Of a DNA stretch of 48,205 nucleotides, positions 10,112 through 17,859 are shown one piece after another. Location of the stretch: positions 354 to 48,558 of the forward strand of contig NZ_JAMHJQ010000027.1 in the NCBI RefSeq assembly GCF_023534745.1, given 5' to 3'. The number at the start of each line of letters is the position of its first letter. Position 1 is the first letter of the stretch. The notes beneath the pieces were generated by a model. It was given only the letters and a program-made list of their open reading frames with translations. It searched no databases and was not told the DNA's origin. A program made the position numbers and the translations under genes. Source of the DNA: Streptomyces sp. 35G-GA-8 (GTDB taxonomy: Bacteria; Actinomycetota; Actinomycetes; Streptomycetales; Streptomycetaceae).

Positions 10112-10455
10112 TAGTGCTTTCTCCTCATGTTCGTCCGGTGCCCGTGTGGCAGGGGACGTGGCGGAGAAGCGCTCCTCGGTGCGGGCCGGTCTTCGATCGA
10201 AGCACCCGGGGCCGCGGCATGGGCCGCGCTCCGTCCGGGAGCCACTACCGAGGACCGGCGGCGGCGGAGTTCGCTCCTCCTCTTCAGTTGTGCTCGTGCG
10301 ACCAGATTACTGAGCTTCGCCGCAGGATGACATTCCGGTTGTCCCGGGCGGGGCGCTCGTGGGCCCGGTACGGGGGCGGTCACCCCTCCCGTACGTACGC
10401 ACATACGCGAAAGGAGCGGCCCCCTGGAAGTGGGAACCGCTCCCTTCACGGTGTC
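10112..10455 (-). promoter_or_regulatory. rpsO-pnp intergenic region with long hairpin
   Basis: 344 bp with no gene. An extended stem-loop can form between CCTCGGT (10174-10180) and ACCGAGG (10247-10253), enclosing an inner stem around GCGGC/GCCGC (about 10213-10226). In Streptomyces and other bacteria the pnp leader hairpin is a known RNase III cleavage site used in autocontrol of PNPase, and a pnp promoter lies in this interval. The sequence shows the hairpin; its cleavage here is inferred from that knowledge. The rpsO terminator occupies 10413-10443. Confidence 0.6.
10413..10443 (-). terminator. rpsO terminator (partial read-through into pnp expected)
   Basis: GGAGCGG (10413-10419) pairs with CCGCTCC (10437-10443), 13 bases after the rpsO stop. 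The loop is 17 bases. In the well-studied rpsO-pnp operons this terminator is leaky, so that pnp is read both from rpsO and from its own promoter. Confidence 0.7.
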
Positions 10456-10746
10456 TTACTTGGCACCGCCGGCCGCACCGCGGCGGATGCCCAGGCGGTC
10501 GACCAGCGTACGGAAGCGCTGGATGTCCTTCTTGGCCAGGTACTGCAGCAGCCGGCGGCGCTGACCGACCAGGATGAGCAGACCACGACGGGAGTGGTGG
10601 TCGTGCTTGTGGGTCTTGAGGTGCTCGGTGAGGTCCGAGATCCGGCGCGACAGCATGGCGACCTGGACCTCGGGGGAGCCGGTGTCACCTTCCTTGGTGC
10701 CGAACTCGGTCATGATCTGCTTCTTCGTAGCGGCGTCGAGCGACAC
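10456..10746 (-). CDS. rpsO: 30S ribosomal protein S15
   Basis: A 96-residue protein of the S15 family, which binds the central domain of 16S rRNA. Conserved segments are [15 protein letters not shown] and the [22 protein letters not shown] region. The GTG start at 10746 has GAGGAG a few bases upstream. The next upstream gene on this strand is eccD, ending 155 bp earlier, so rpsO must have its own promoter in 10747-10900; I could not fix its -10/-35 with confidence. Confidence 0.96.
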   Translation of the reverse strand: MSLDAATKKQIMTEFGTKEGDTGSPEVQVAMLSRRISDLTEHLKTHKHDHHSRRGLLILVGQRRRLLQYLAKKDIQRFRTLVDRLGIRRGAAGGAK

Positions 10747-10900
10747 GCGTACTCCTCGTGGGTCTTCATGGCCACCGAGTGCCCCAGGTCGAATTCTCTG
10801 GGGAGCTTCCGTTACTCGGGAGGCGGGGATCCGTTGGGCGCTGTTCCGGATGGTCCCGGAACGCGTACACGAACGGCCGCTACGTAGCGTACCAGCCCGT

Positions 10901-12415
10901 TCAGGAGGTCAGCGCCCGGATGGCGTGGTAGACGTCGAAGACCGCCAGACAGAGCGGTACGAGCGTCAGCAGGACGAAGGCCTCCGCGATCTCCAGGAAG
11001 CGGCCCCAGAAGGGGGTCACCCCCTTGCTCGGCACGATCAGGCCGATGGCGGTGATCAGGGCGGCGACGGCCGCGACCGCGGTGGTGAGCCAGACCGTAC
11101 GGATGTCGAGCGCCGTGCCGTCACCGCGCAGGGCCTCGTACATCAGATTCGACGGCGGGTTGAGGCAGAGCCCGAGCACCAGCAGCGCCAGGGCGCCGAG
11201 GCCCGCGGCCAGGGCGCAGCCGACCTGGGCGGTGTAACGGAAGAGATGCGCGCGCATCAGCATGGCGATGCCGGTGGCGAGCGCGAGCAGCTGTCCCCAC
11301 ACGTTGTCGGAGAAGCCGAGCACCGCGGTGGCGCCCACGGCCACCAGCGCGCAGCCGCCGACCAGTCCTACCAGCAGTTCATGACCCCGGCGGGCCTGGG
11401 CCGCGATGCGTTCGGCGTCGACCGGGCCCTGGGGTACGGGGTCGGCGCCGTAGTCGCCGACGGACGAACGGGGCGGCTCGAAGCCGATGGGGAGCCGGGC
11501 GAAGCGGGTGGAGAGGCCGGGCAGGAACGCCAGGGCACCCACGGCGAGCGGTGCGCAGACCGCGGCGGTCTCGACCGGTGTCATGTCGGTCATGATCGCG
11601 GCGAAGGTCACCAGCAGGCCGACGGCGGCGGCGAACACGAACGCGACGAAGGCACCGTCCCCGCTCGGGGTGACGATCATCAGGATCACCGCGGCGACGA
11701 GCACGGCCGCGCAGGCGAGCAGGAACTGCAGCCTGCCGGTGCCCTGGCCCTGTGCGAGGGACAGCAGCCCGGAACCGGCGACACCCGCGTTCGCCAGTGA
11801 TCCGATGCCCAGCGCGATGGACGAGCCCCGGTCGTCGTAGACCCGGGCCCGTACGCCGGCGAGCGCGAGCAGCAGGACGGCCGTGACGGCGGCGAGGATG
11901 CCGGGCAGTCCGTGCATGTCGTGCCGGGGGTCGGCGGTCCACAGCACGAAGGAGAGCAGGACCAGCAGGACCGAGCCGCCGAAGAGCCCGGCGCCGCGCA
12001 TCAGACCGTCGGTCCAGAGCGTGCTGTCACGGGCCACGGCGGTGGCGACGGCGTCGGAGACATCGTCGAAGACCGCCGGCGGCAGGGACTCGGCGAAGGG
12101 CCGCATCGAGAGCAGTTCGCCGTCGAGGATGCGCTGGGCCGCCAGGGAGCGCGCGCTGTCGAGTACGGTGCCGTCCCGGCGTACCAGGTGGTATCCGACC
12201 GGCGCGCCCTCCGCGGGGCTCTGTCCCGACAGCCTGAGGATCTCCGGGTAGAGATCGGCGACGGGGATGTCCTCGGGCAGTGCCACATCGACGCGTCCGT
12301 CCGGCGCGACGACCGTGATCCGGCAGAAGCCGGTCCCGCCGCCGGCCGGGGCCGCGGGACCGGGGTGACCGGTTCCGGCGGCCGCCGCTTGGGCCGTCTG
12401 GGCCGTCATACTCAC
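10901..12415 (-). CDS. eccD: Type VII secretion integral membrane protein EccD
   Basis: EccD is the multi-pass channel component of ESX/type VII systems. The 504-residue protein begins with a ubiquitin-like (YukD-type) domain at about residues 28-108 ([20 protein letters not shown] ... GELLSMRPF) and continues with about eleven hydrophobic helices from residue ~140 to the C-terminus. The GTG at 12415 has GGGGGAG six bases upstream; an ATG two codons later is an alternative. It is divergent from eccC, separated by a 395-bp region full of short repeats. In mycobacterial loci eccC and eccD are usually codirectional, so the divergent arrangement is typical of Streptomyces rather than of mycobacteria. 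Confidence 0.93.
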   Translation of the reverse strand: MSMTAQTAQAAAAGTGHPGPAAPAGGGTGFCRITVVAPDGRVDVALPEDIPVADLYPEILRLSGQSPAEGAPVGYHLVRRDGTVLDSARSLAAQRILDGELLSMRPFAESLPPAVFDDVSDAVATAVARDSTLWTDGLMRGAGLFGGSVLLVLLSFVLWTADPRHDMHGLPGILAAVTAVLLLALAGVRARVYDDRGSSIALGIGSLANAGVAGSGLLSLAQGQGTGRLQFLLACAAVLVAAVILMIVTPSGDGAFVAFVFAAAVGLLVTFAAIMTDMTPVETAAVCAPLAVGALAFLPGLSTRFARLPIGFEPPRSSVGDYGADPVPQGPVDAERIAAQARRGHELLVGLVGGCALVAVGATAVLGFSDNVWGQLLALATGIAMLMRAHLFRYTAQVGCALAAGLGALALLVLGLCLNPPSNLMYEALRGDGTALDIRTVWLTTAVAAVAALITAIGLIVPSKGVTPFWGRFLEIAEAFVLLTLVPLCLAVFDVYHAIRALTS

Positions 12416-12431
12416 CTGCTGCTCCCCCTTG

Positions 12432-12600
12432 TGGTTCTGATGAATCTTCTGGTTCTGATGTGGTTCTGATGGATCGTGTTCCCGCTGGGTACCTGTGACG
12501 GATCGTGTACCTGGATCGTGTACATGCTCCGCACGCGTGGATCCGGTGCGCGAATCCGATGCGCGGATCCTGTGGGTGGATCCTGTGAGTGGATCGTGTG
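12432..12600. repeat. Degenerate short direct repeats between eccD and eccC
   Basis: The 395-bp divergent region (12416-12810) has no gene. It carries three copies of TGGTTCTGATG (12432-12442, 12450-12460, 12461-12471). It also carries repeated GGATCGTGT (starting at 12471, 12500, 12513, 12591) and two GGATCCTGTG (12565-12574, 12578-12587). Copies are close and all in the same orientation, so this is a cluster of related direct repeats rather than one palindrome. It could be an operator array or slipped-strand expansion. Confidence 0.8.
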
Positions 12601-12704
12601 GAACGTGGGCCGCGTGCTGATGCCGGGCCTCGCGGTACGACCCGAATCACCCTGTTTTTTGCAGTAGTTCACGGATGCGCAAACGCGTCGCGCCACCCTA
12701 CCGC

Positions 12705-12733
12705 CAAGCCTCCTTCCGCCACGCAAGTAGGAT
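12705..12733 (+). promoter_or_regulatory. Candidate eccC promoter
   Basis: TAGGAT at 12728-12733 matches the Streptomyces vegetative -10 consensus (TAGRRT) and lies 78 bp before the eccC start. The -35 at the right distance is poor (near 12705-12710), so the call is weak. Confidence 0.3.
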
Positions 12734-12810
12734 CCCTGACCGCGGATGGAACCCGTCGCCACGGGGGCGCCGATAGGAAACATTCCGTCCGGCAAGGGAA
12801 TTGGTGAGCT

Positions 12811-15800
12811 GTGAGCCAGATCGTCGTCAAGCGCCCACCACGGGTCCTGCCTGCCGAAGTACCCGGCGAGCAGGTGCAAGTGCAACCTCCGCCCGAGCTG
12901 CCGCGAGGACAGCAGGAGGGCGCGCTGATGCAGCTGCTGCCGATGCTGGGCATGGGCGGTTCGGTCGTCTTCTTCTTCATGACCCCGAACCCGATCATGC
13001 GGATCATGGGCATGGTGATGATCGCGTCGACGGTCGCCATGGCCATCGCGATGCTGGTCCGTTACCGGCGCGGCACCCAGGGTCAGCTCGCCGACATGCG
13101 GCGCGATTACCTCAAGTACCTGACACAGACCCGGCGCGCGGTACTGCGCACCGCGCGCCTCCAGCGTGACGCGCAGTACTACCTCCACCCGTCGCCCGAG
13201 CAGCTGTGGGCGCTGGTCGCCGAGGGCAGCCGGGTGTGGGAACGGCGGGTGGGCGACGTCGACTTCGGGCAGGTGCGCATCGGCCTGGGCAACCAGCAGC
13301 TCGCGACCCCGCTCATCGCGCCCGAGACTGCGCCGGTGGACGATCTGGAGCCGCTCACCGCAGGAGCGATGCAGCAGTTCCTGAACGCCCACAGCACGCT
13401 GGGCGGGCTGCCGATGGCCGTCTCGCTGCGCGCCTTCTACCATCTGACGGTCAGCGGTGAGCCGGAGTGCGTACGCTCCACGGCCCGCGCCGTGGTCTGC
13501 TCGCTCGCCTCGCTCCACTCCCCCGACGACCTGGTCATCGCCATCGCCGCCGGGCGAGAGGCGGCCCCGCGGTGGGAGTGGGCGAAGTGGCTTCCGCATG
13601 TGCAGGTCCCGGGCAGCACGGACGGCGCGGGCAGCAGGCGTCTGATCACCACCGACGCGCGGGAGCTGGAAGAGCTGCTCGCGAGCCGTCTGGAGGGCCG
13701 TCCGCGCTTCCAGCCCGGCGGTCAGCCGCTGCTCGACCAGCCGCACATCGTCGTCGTACTCGACGGCCAGTCGGTGCCCGCCATGTCGGCGCTCGCCGCG
13801 GCGGAGGGCCTTCAGGGTGTGACGGTCATCGAGGTCGTCCCGGGCGAGGTCACCGGCGCGCGCGGGGGGCTGTCCGTGGTCGTACACCCCGACTCGCTGC
13901 AACTGGAGTCGGGGCACGGCCTGGTGTACGACGGCGTGCCCGACCAGCTGAGCGCCGAGGCGGCCGAGGCGCTCGCCCGCCAGCTGGCGCCGCTCACGGT
14001 GGCCTCGGGCGGGGACGACGACGAACCGCTGCTCGCCAACCTCGACTTCACCGATCTGCTGAATCTGGGCGACGCGGCGTCCGTCGACGTCACCCGCACC
14101 TGGCGGCCGCGCTCGCAGGCCGAGCGGCTGCGGGTCCCGATCGGTGTCGGCGAGGACGGCACACCCGTGATGCTGGACCTGAAGGAGGCCGCGCAGGAGG
14201 GCATGGGTCCGCACGGCCTGTGCGTGGGCGCGACCGGCTCCGGCAAGTCCGAGCTGCTGCGTACGCTCGTACTGGGCCTCGCCGTCACCCACTCCTCCGA
14301 GACCCTCAACTTCGTCCTCGCGGACTTCAAGGGCGGTGCGACCTTCGCCGGGATGTCGCAGATGCCGCATGTCGCCGCGGTGATCACCAACCTCGCGGAC
14401 GATCTGACGCTGGTCGACCGGATGGGCGACTCGATCCGCGGTGAGCTCAACCGCCGCCAGGAGATGCTGCGCGACGCGGGCAACTACGCGAACATCCACG
14501 ACTACGAGAAGGCACGGGCCGCGGGCGCGCCGCTCCAGCCCATCCCCTCCCTCGTGCTCGTCATCGACGAGTTCAGCGAACTCCTCACCGCCATGCCGGA
14601 CTTCATCGAGATGTTCGTGCAGATCGGACGCATCGGGCGGTCGCTGGGCGTCCATCTGCTGCTGGCCTCGCAGCGGTTGGAGGAGGGGCGGCTGCGCGGT
14701 CTGGAGACCTATCTGTCGTACCGGATCGGTCTGCGGACGTTCTCCGCGGCCGAGTCCCGCGCGGCGATCGGTGTGCCCGACGCCTACCAGCTGCCCAATG
14801 TGCCCGGCTCCGGGTATCTGAAGTTCGGTACGGACGAGATGGTGCGGTTCAAGGCCGCCTATGTCTCCGGGGTGTACCGCACGAACCAGCAGCGCGCGAC
14901 GGCCCCCGGTGGACCGCTCCCGGTGGACCGCAGGCCCGTGGCGTTCACGGCGGCTCCGGTGCCCGTACGGTACGTCGAGCCGAGCACCACCCGGCCCGAT
15001 GTGCCCGAGCCGCGTTCGGGTGAGGACGACGCGCTGGCCGACTCCGTACTCGATGTGATCGTGCGGCGGCTGGAGGGCCGGGGCGCGGAGGCCCACCAGG
15101 TGTGGCTGCCCCCGCTGGACAACCCGCCGGCGCTGGACGAGCTGCTTCCGGGACTCGCGGGGGTGGAGGGACGCGGGCTGACGCAGCCCGGGTTCGAGGG
15201 CGCCGGCCGTCTCGTCGTACCGCTCGGTGTGGTCGACAAGCCGTACGAGCAGCGCCGCGACACGCTCTACCGGGACTTCTCCGGGGCCGCGGGGCATATG
15301 CAGATCGTCGGTGGTCCCCAGTCGGGCAAGTCGACACTGCTGCGGACGATCATCTCGGCGTTCGCGCTGACCCATACGCCGCAGGAGGTCCAGTTCTACG
15401 GACTCGACTTCGGCGGTGGCGGTATGTCGTCGATCGCGGGCCTGCCGCATGTCGGCGGTGTCGCGTCACGCCTCGACCCGGAGCGGGTGCGGCGTGCGGT
15501 CGCCGAGGTGTACGGGATCCTGTCGCGGCGTGAGGAGTACTTCCGCGGCGCGGGCATCGACTCCATCGCCACGTACCGCAGGCTGCGGGCGCGCGGCGAC
15601 ATCTCGGCGACGGACCAGCCGTGGGGTGATGTGTTCCTGGTCATCGACGGCTGGGGCAATTTCCGTTCGGACTACGAGGGTCTGGAACAGGCCGTCCTGG
15701 ACATCGCGGCGCGCGGGCTGGGCTACGGCATCCATGTGATCCTCACGGCCTCGCGCTCGATGGAGGTCCGGGCGAATCTCAAGGACCATCTGATGAACCG

Positions 15801-16791
15801 CCTGGAGCTGCGGCTCGGTGACACCATGGACTCCGAGCTGGACCGCAAGTCCGCGGTCAATGTCCCCACGGGCGTGCCGGGGCGTGGCCTGACACCGGAG
15901 AAGCTGCACTTCATGGCGGCGGTCCCGAGGATCGACGGGATCAACTCCGACAGCGATCTGTCCGAGGCCACGGCCGCGATGACCCAGGAGGTCTCCCGGC
16001 ACTGGACGGCACCGGGCGCCCCTGCCGTACGGCTGCTGCCGCGCGAACTGCCGATGGCGGACCTTCCGGCGGGCTTCGCCCACCCGGAGCGCGGGGTCGC
16101 CTTCGCCATCGACGAGAACAACCTGGAACCGGTCTTCGTCAACTTCGAGCAGGACCCGTTCTTCCTGGTGTTCGGCGAGAGCGAGGCCGGCAAGTCCAAC
16201 ATCCTGCGACTGCTCATCAAGCAGCTGACCGAGCGGTACGACGGCGATTCGTGCAAGCTCTTCGTGATCGACAACCGGCGCGCCCTGCTGGACGTCACCC
16301 CGGCCACGCACCTGGCGGAGTACGTCCCCATGTCCAACAACATGGAGCACCATGTGGACGCGCTGGTCGATCTGATGCGGCGCCGCACACCGTCGGCGGA
16401 TGTCACGGCGCAGCAGCTGCGGGACCGCAGCTGGTGGCGCGGCCCGGACGTGTACGTGGTCGTCGACGACTACGACCTGGTCTCCACGTCGAGCGGCAAC
16501 CCCCTGGCCAAGCTGACGGAACTGCTCCCCTTCGCGCGCGACGTGGGCGTCCGCTTCATCATCGCCCGCAACGCGGCGGGCGCGAGCAGGGCCTCGTACG
16601 AGCCGTTCATGCAGCGGATGACGGAGCTGGGCGCACAGGGCGTGCTGCTCTCCGGCGACCCGCAGGAAGGTGACGTGCTCGGCAACGTCAGGATGCGCCC
16701 GATGCCGGTGGGCCGCGGAATCTTCGTCTCACGGCGCCGCGGGAACCCGCTGGTGCAGACCGGGCTGATGCCCTCGCAGGAGGAGCGGTGA
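12811..16791 (+). CDS. eccC: Type VII secretion ATPase EccC (fused EccCa/EccCb)
   Basis: EccC is the hexameric motor that recognises WXG100 substrates. The 1326-residue protein has two hydrophobic helices near residues 42-80, then three FtsK/SpoIIIE-type ATPase domains. Walker A motifs are GATGSGKS (about 473-480), GGPQSGKS (about 834-841) and GESEAGKS (about 1122-1129). Matching Walker B strands are LVLVIDEFSEL (~583), VFLVIDGWGNF (~942) and VYVVVDDYDLV (~1214). All three P-loops keep Gly-Lys-Ser; domain 2 has Gly and domain 3 has Asp where the Walker B glutamate would normally be. EccCa and EccCb are one chain, unlike ESX-1. The GTG start has only a weak ribosome-binding site (GGTGAG). It is coupled by a 4-base overlap to the next small gene. 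Confidence 0.95.
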   Translation: MSQIVVKRPPRVLPAEVPGEQVQVQPPPELPRGQQEGALMQLLPMLGMGGSVVFFFMTPNPIMRIMGMVMIASTVAMAIAMLVRYRRGTQGQLADMRRDYLKYLTQTRRAVLRTARLQRDAQYYLHPSPEQLWALVAEGSRVWERRVGDVDFGQVRIGLGNQQLATPLIAPETAPVDDLEPLTAGAMQQFLNAHSTLGGLPMAVSLRAFYHLTVSGEPECVRSTARAVVCSLASLHSPDDLVIAIAAGREAAPRWEWAKWLPHVQVPGSTDGAGSRRLITTDARELEELLASRLEGRPRFQPGGQPLLDQPHIVVVLDGQSVPAMSALAAAEGLQGVTVIEVVPGEVTGARGGLSVVVHPDSLQLESGHGLVYDGVPDQLSAEAAEALARQLAPLTVASGGDDDEPLLANLDFTDLLNLGDAASVDVTRTWRPRSQAERLRVPIGVGEDGTPVMLDLKEAAQEGMGPHGLCVGATGSGKSELLRTLVLGLAVTHSSETLNFVLADFKGGATFAGMSQMPHVAAVITNLADDLTLVDRMGDSIRGELNRRQEMLRDAGNYANIHDYEKARAAGAPLQPIPSLVLVIDEFSELLTAMPDFIEMFVQIGRIGRSLGVHLLLASQRLEEGRLRGLETYLSYRIGLRTFSAAESRAAIGVPDAYQLPNVPGSGYLKFGTDEMVRFKAAYVSGVYRTNQQRATAPGGPLPVDRRPVAFTAAPVPVRYVEPSTTRPDVPEPRSGEDDALADSVLDVIVRRLEGRGAEAHQVWLPPLDNPPALDELLPGLAGVEGRGLTQPGFEGAGRLVVPLGVVDKPYEQRRDTLYRDFSGAAGHMQIVGGPQSGKSTLLRTIISAFALTHTPQEVQFYGLDFGGGGMSSIAGLPHVGGVASRLDPERVRRAVAEVYGILSRREEYFRGAGIDSIATYRRLRARGDISATDQPWGDVFLVIDGWGNFRSDYEGLEQAVLDIAARGLGYGIHVILTASRSMEVRANLKDHLMNRLELRLGDTMDSELDRKSAVNVPTGVPGRGLTPEKLHFMAAVPRIDGINSDSDLSEATAAMTQEVSRHWTAPGAPAVRLLPRELPMADLPAGFAHPERGVAFAIDENNLEPVFVNFEQDPFFLVFGESEAGKSNILRLLIKQLTERYDGDSCKLFVIDNRRALLDVTPATHLAEYVPMSNNMEHHVDALVDLMRRRTPSADVTAQQLRDRSWWRGPDVYVVVDDYDLVSTSSGNPLAKLTELLPFARDVGVRFIIARNAAGASRASYEPFMQRMTELGAQGVLLSGDPQEGDVLGNVRMRPMPVGRGIFVSRRRGNPLVQTGLMPSQEER

Positions 16792-17021
16792 TCGGGGCGG
16801 GGGTCTTCGCGGCCTTCTTCGCGGTGCTGTTCCTGGGCCTGGCGTTCGTGGACCAGCGCAAGGCGTGGTGGCGCTTCCAGGCGAGACGGTTCGAGAACCC
16901 GGAGGCGCACGAGCCGTCGGACGGGCTGATCCGGGGGCGGAAGGTGGCGCTGATCGGGGTGGCGCTGATCCTCGGGTGGCAGGCGGTGGAGATGTTCCGG
17001 CTGGCGGGGATGGCGTCGTGA
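16788..17021 (+). CDS. Small two-helix membrane protein coupled to eccC
   Basis: A 77-residue protein with hydrophobic segments at about residues 1-20 (IGAGVFAAFFAVLFLGLAFV) and 51-70 (VALIGVALILGWQAVEMF), separated by a basic, aromatic loop (DQRKAWWRFQARRFENPE). Its GTG start overlaps the eccC stop (GTGA) and has GGAGGAG upstream inside eccC, so the two are translated together. I recognise no family. Tight coupling suggests an accessory subunit of the secretion complex, but that is inference. Confidence 0.8.
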   Translation: MIGAGVFAAFFAVLFLGLAFVDQRKAWWRFQARRFENPEAHEPSDGLIRGRKVALIGVALILGWQAVEMFRLAGMAS

Positions 17022-17027
17022 GTGCTC

Positions 17028-17261
17028 GTGGGGCGTGCGTAGGGCCTACGTGGGGTGTGCGTGGGGCGTGCGTGGGGCGTGCGTGGAGCTTTCGTGCGGA
17101 CATCCGTGCGGCGGGTACTCACGGGTGAACGAGGGCGCGTTGACGGGTTGAGTGGCCTGATGGCTGGATGGCTGGATGGCTTGATGGCCTAAGGGCTTGA
17201 TCGGTCGTCGGGTTGGTCCAGGCACGGCGAGATCCGTGACGGCGTGATCCGAGCACGACGT
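17028..17261. repeat. Three families of short tandem repeats in a 287-bp gap
   Basis: Between the genes at 17021 and 17309 there is no credible coding frame. It holds an 11-bp tandem repeat of the type GTGGGGCGTGC (about 3.5 copies, 17050-17093, plus one at 17028-17040). It also has four copies of an 8-mer GATGGCTG with small changes (17159-17190) and two copies of CGTGATCCGAGCA at 16-bp spacing (17233 and 17249). These look like recent slippage products. A ribosome-binding site GGGGAG for the next gene lies at the end of the gap. Confidence 0.8.
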
Positions 17262-17308
17262 GATCCGAGCATGCGGCGATTCAGCGGTGAACACGGGGAG
17301 ATGTACAG

Positions 17309-17803
17309 ATGGCATGGGACGAGTGGGAACAGCTCAAGGCCTCGGCGGCGGCCAACCAGCCGACGCAGATGCGGCTCAACGGAATCCCGGAGGAAGACCG
17401 GCCCAACGCGGGCAGTCCGACCGGCGATCTCAAGGTGACGCAGAAGGACTTGGCGGCGATCGGTGACGAGGCGTTCAAGCTGTACAACCGGCTGTGGGAG
17501 GAAGCGCGGGTGACCAGCACCGACACCGCCGCGACCGATCTGAAAGGCCAGGGGTTCGAGCTCGGCGGTGCGCTGAGTCATGTATCGCTGCGCTGGGACC
17601 GTCAGCTCGGCTCTCTCATGGACGCTTGCGCGCTGATCTCGAACCATATGGACTTCACGGACAAGGCGCATCAGGGCGACGAGATTTTCATCGAGCGCCA
17701 TGTGAGCGGCATCGCCACCCTCGACGCCGGCTTCGACGAGTCGTGGGCGCCGCCGGGCAAGAAGAACGAGGTCTACGGCGAGAACAAGAAGAAGGATGAG
17801 TAG
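17309..17803 (+). CDS. Helical protein, possible partner of the large WXG protein
   Basis: A 164-residue soluble protein, mostly predicted helix, with an N-terminal segment MAWDEWEQLKASAAANQPTQ, a central region that can form two helices (TQKDLAAIGDEAFKLYNRLW and LGGALSHVSLRWDRQLGSLM) and a charged lysine-rich tail (KKNEVYGENKKKDE). GGGGAG precedes the ATG. I do not recognise a named domain. Length and helical pattern, and its position 56 bp upstream of a long WXG-headed gene, resemble the small partner proteins encoded before LXG effectors in Firmicutes. That comparison is structural analogy only. Confidence 0.8.
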   Translation: MAWDEWEQLKASAAANQPTQMRLNGIPEEDRPNAGSPTGDLKVTQKDLAAIGDEAFKLYNRLWEEARVTSTDTAATDLKGQGFELGGALSHVSLRWDRQLGSLMDACALISNHMDFTDKAHQGDEIFIERHVSGIATLDAGFDESWAPPGKKNEVYGENKKKDE

Positions 17804-17859
17804 GGCTGGGCGGACGTAGAGGAACTGGAAGGACCAGAGGGACCAACGGGGAGAGACAC

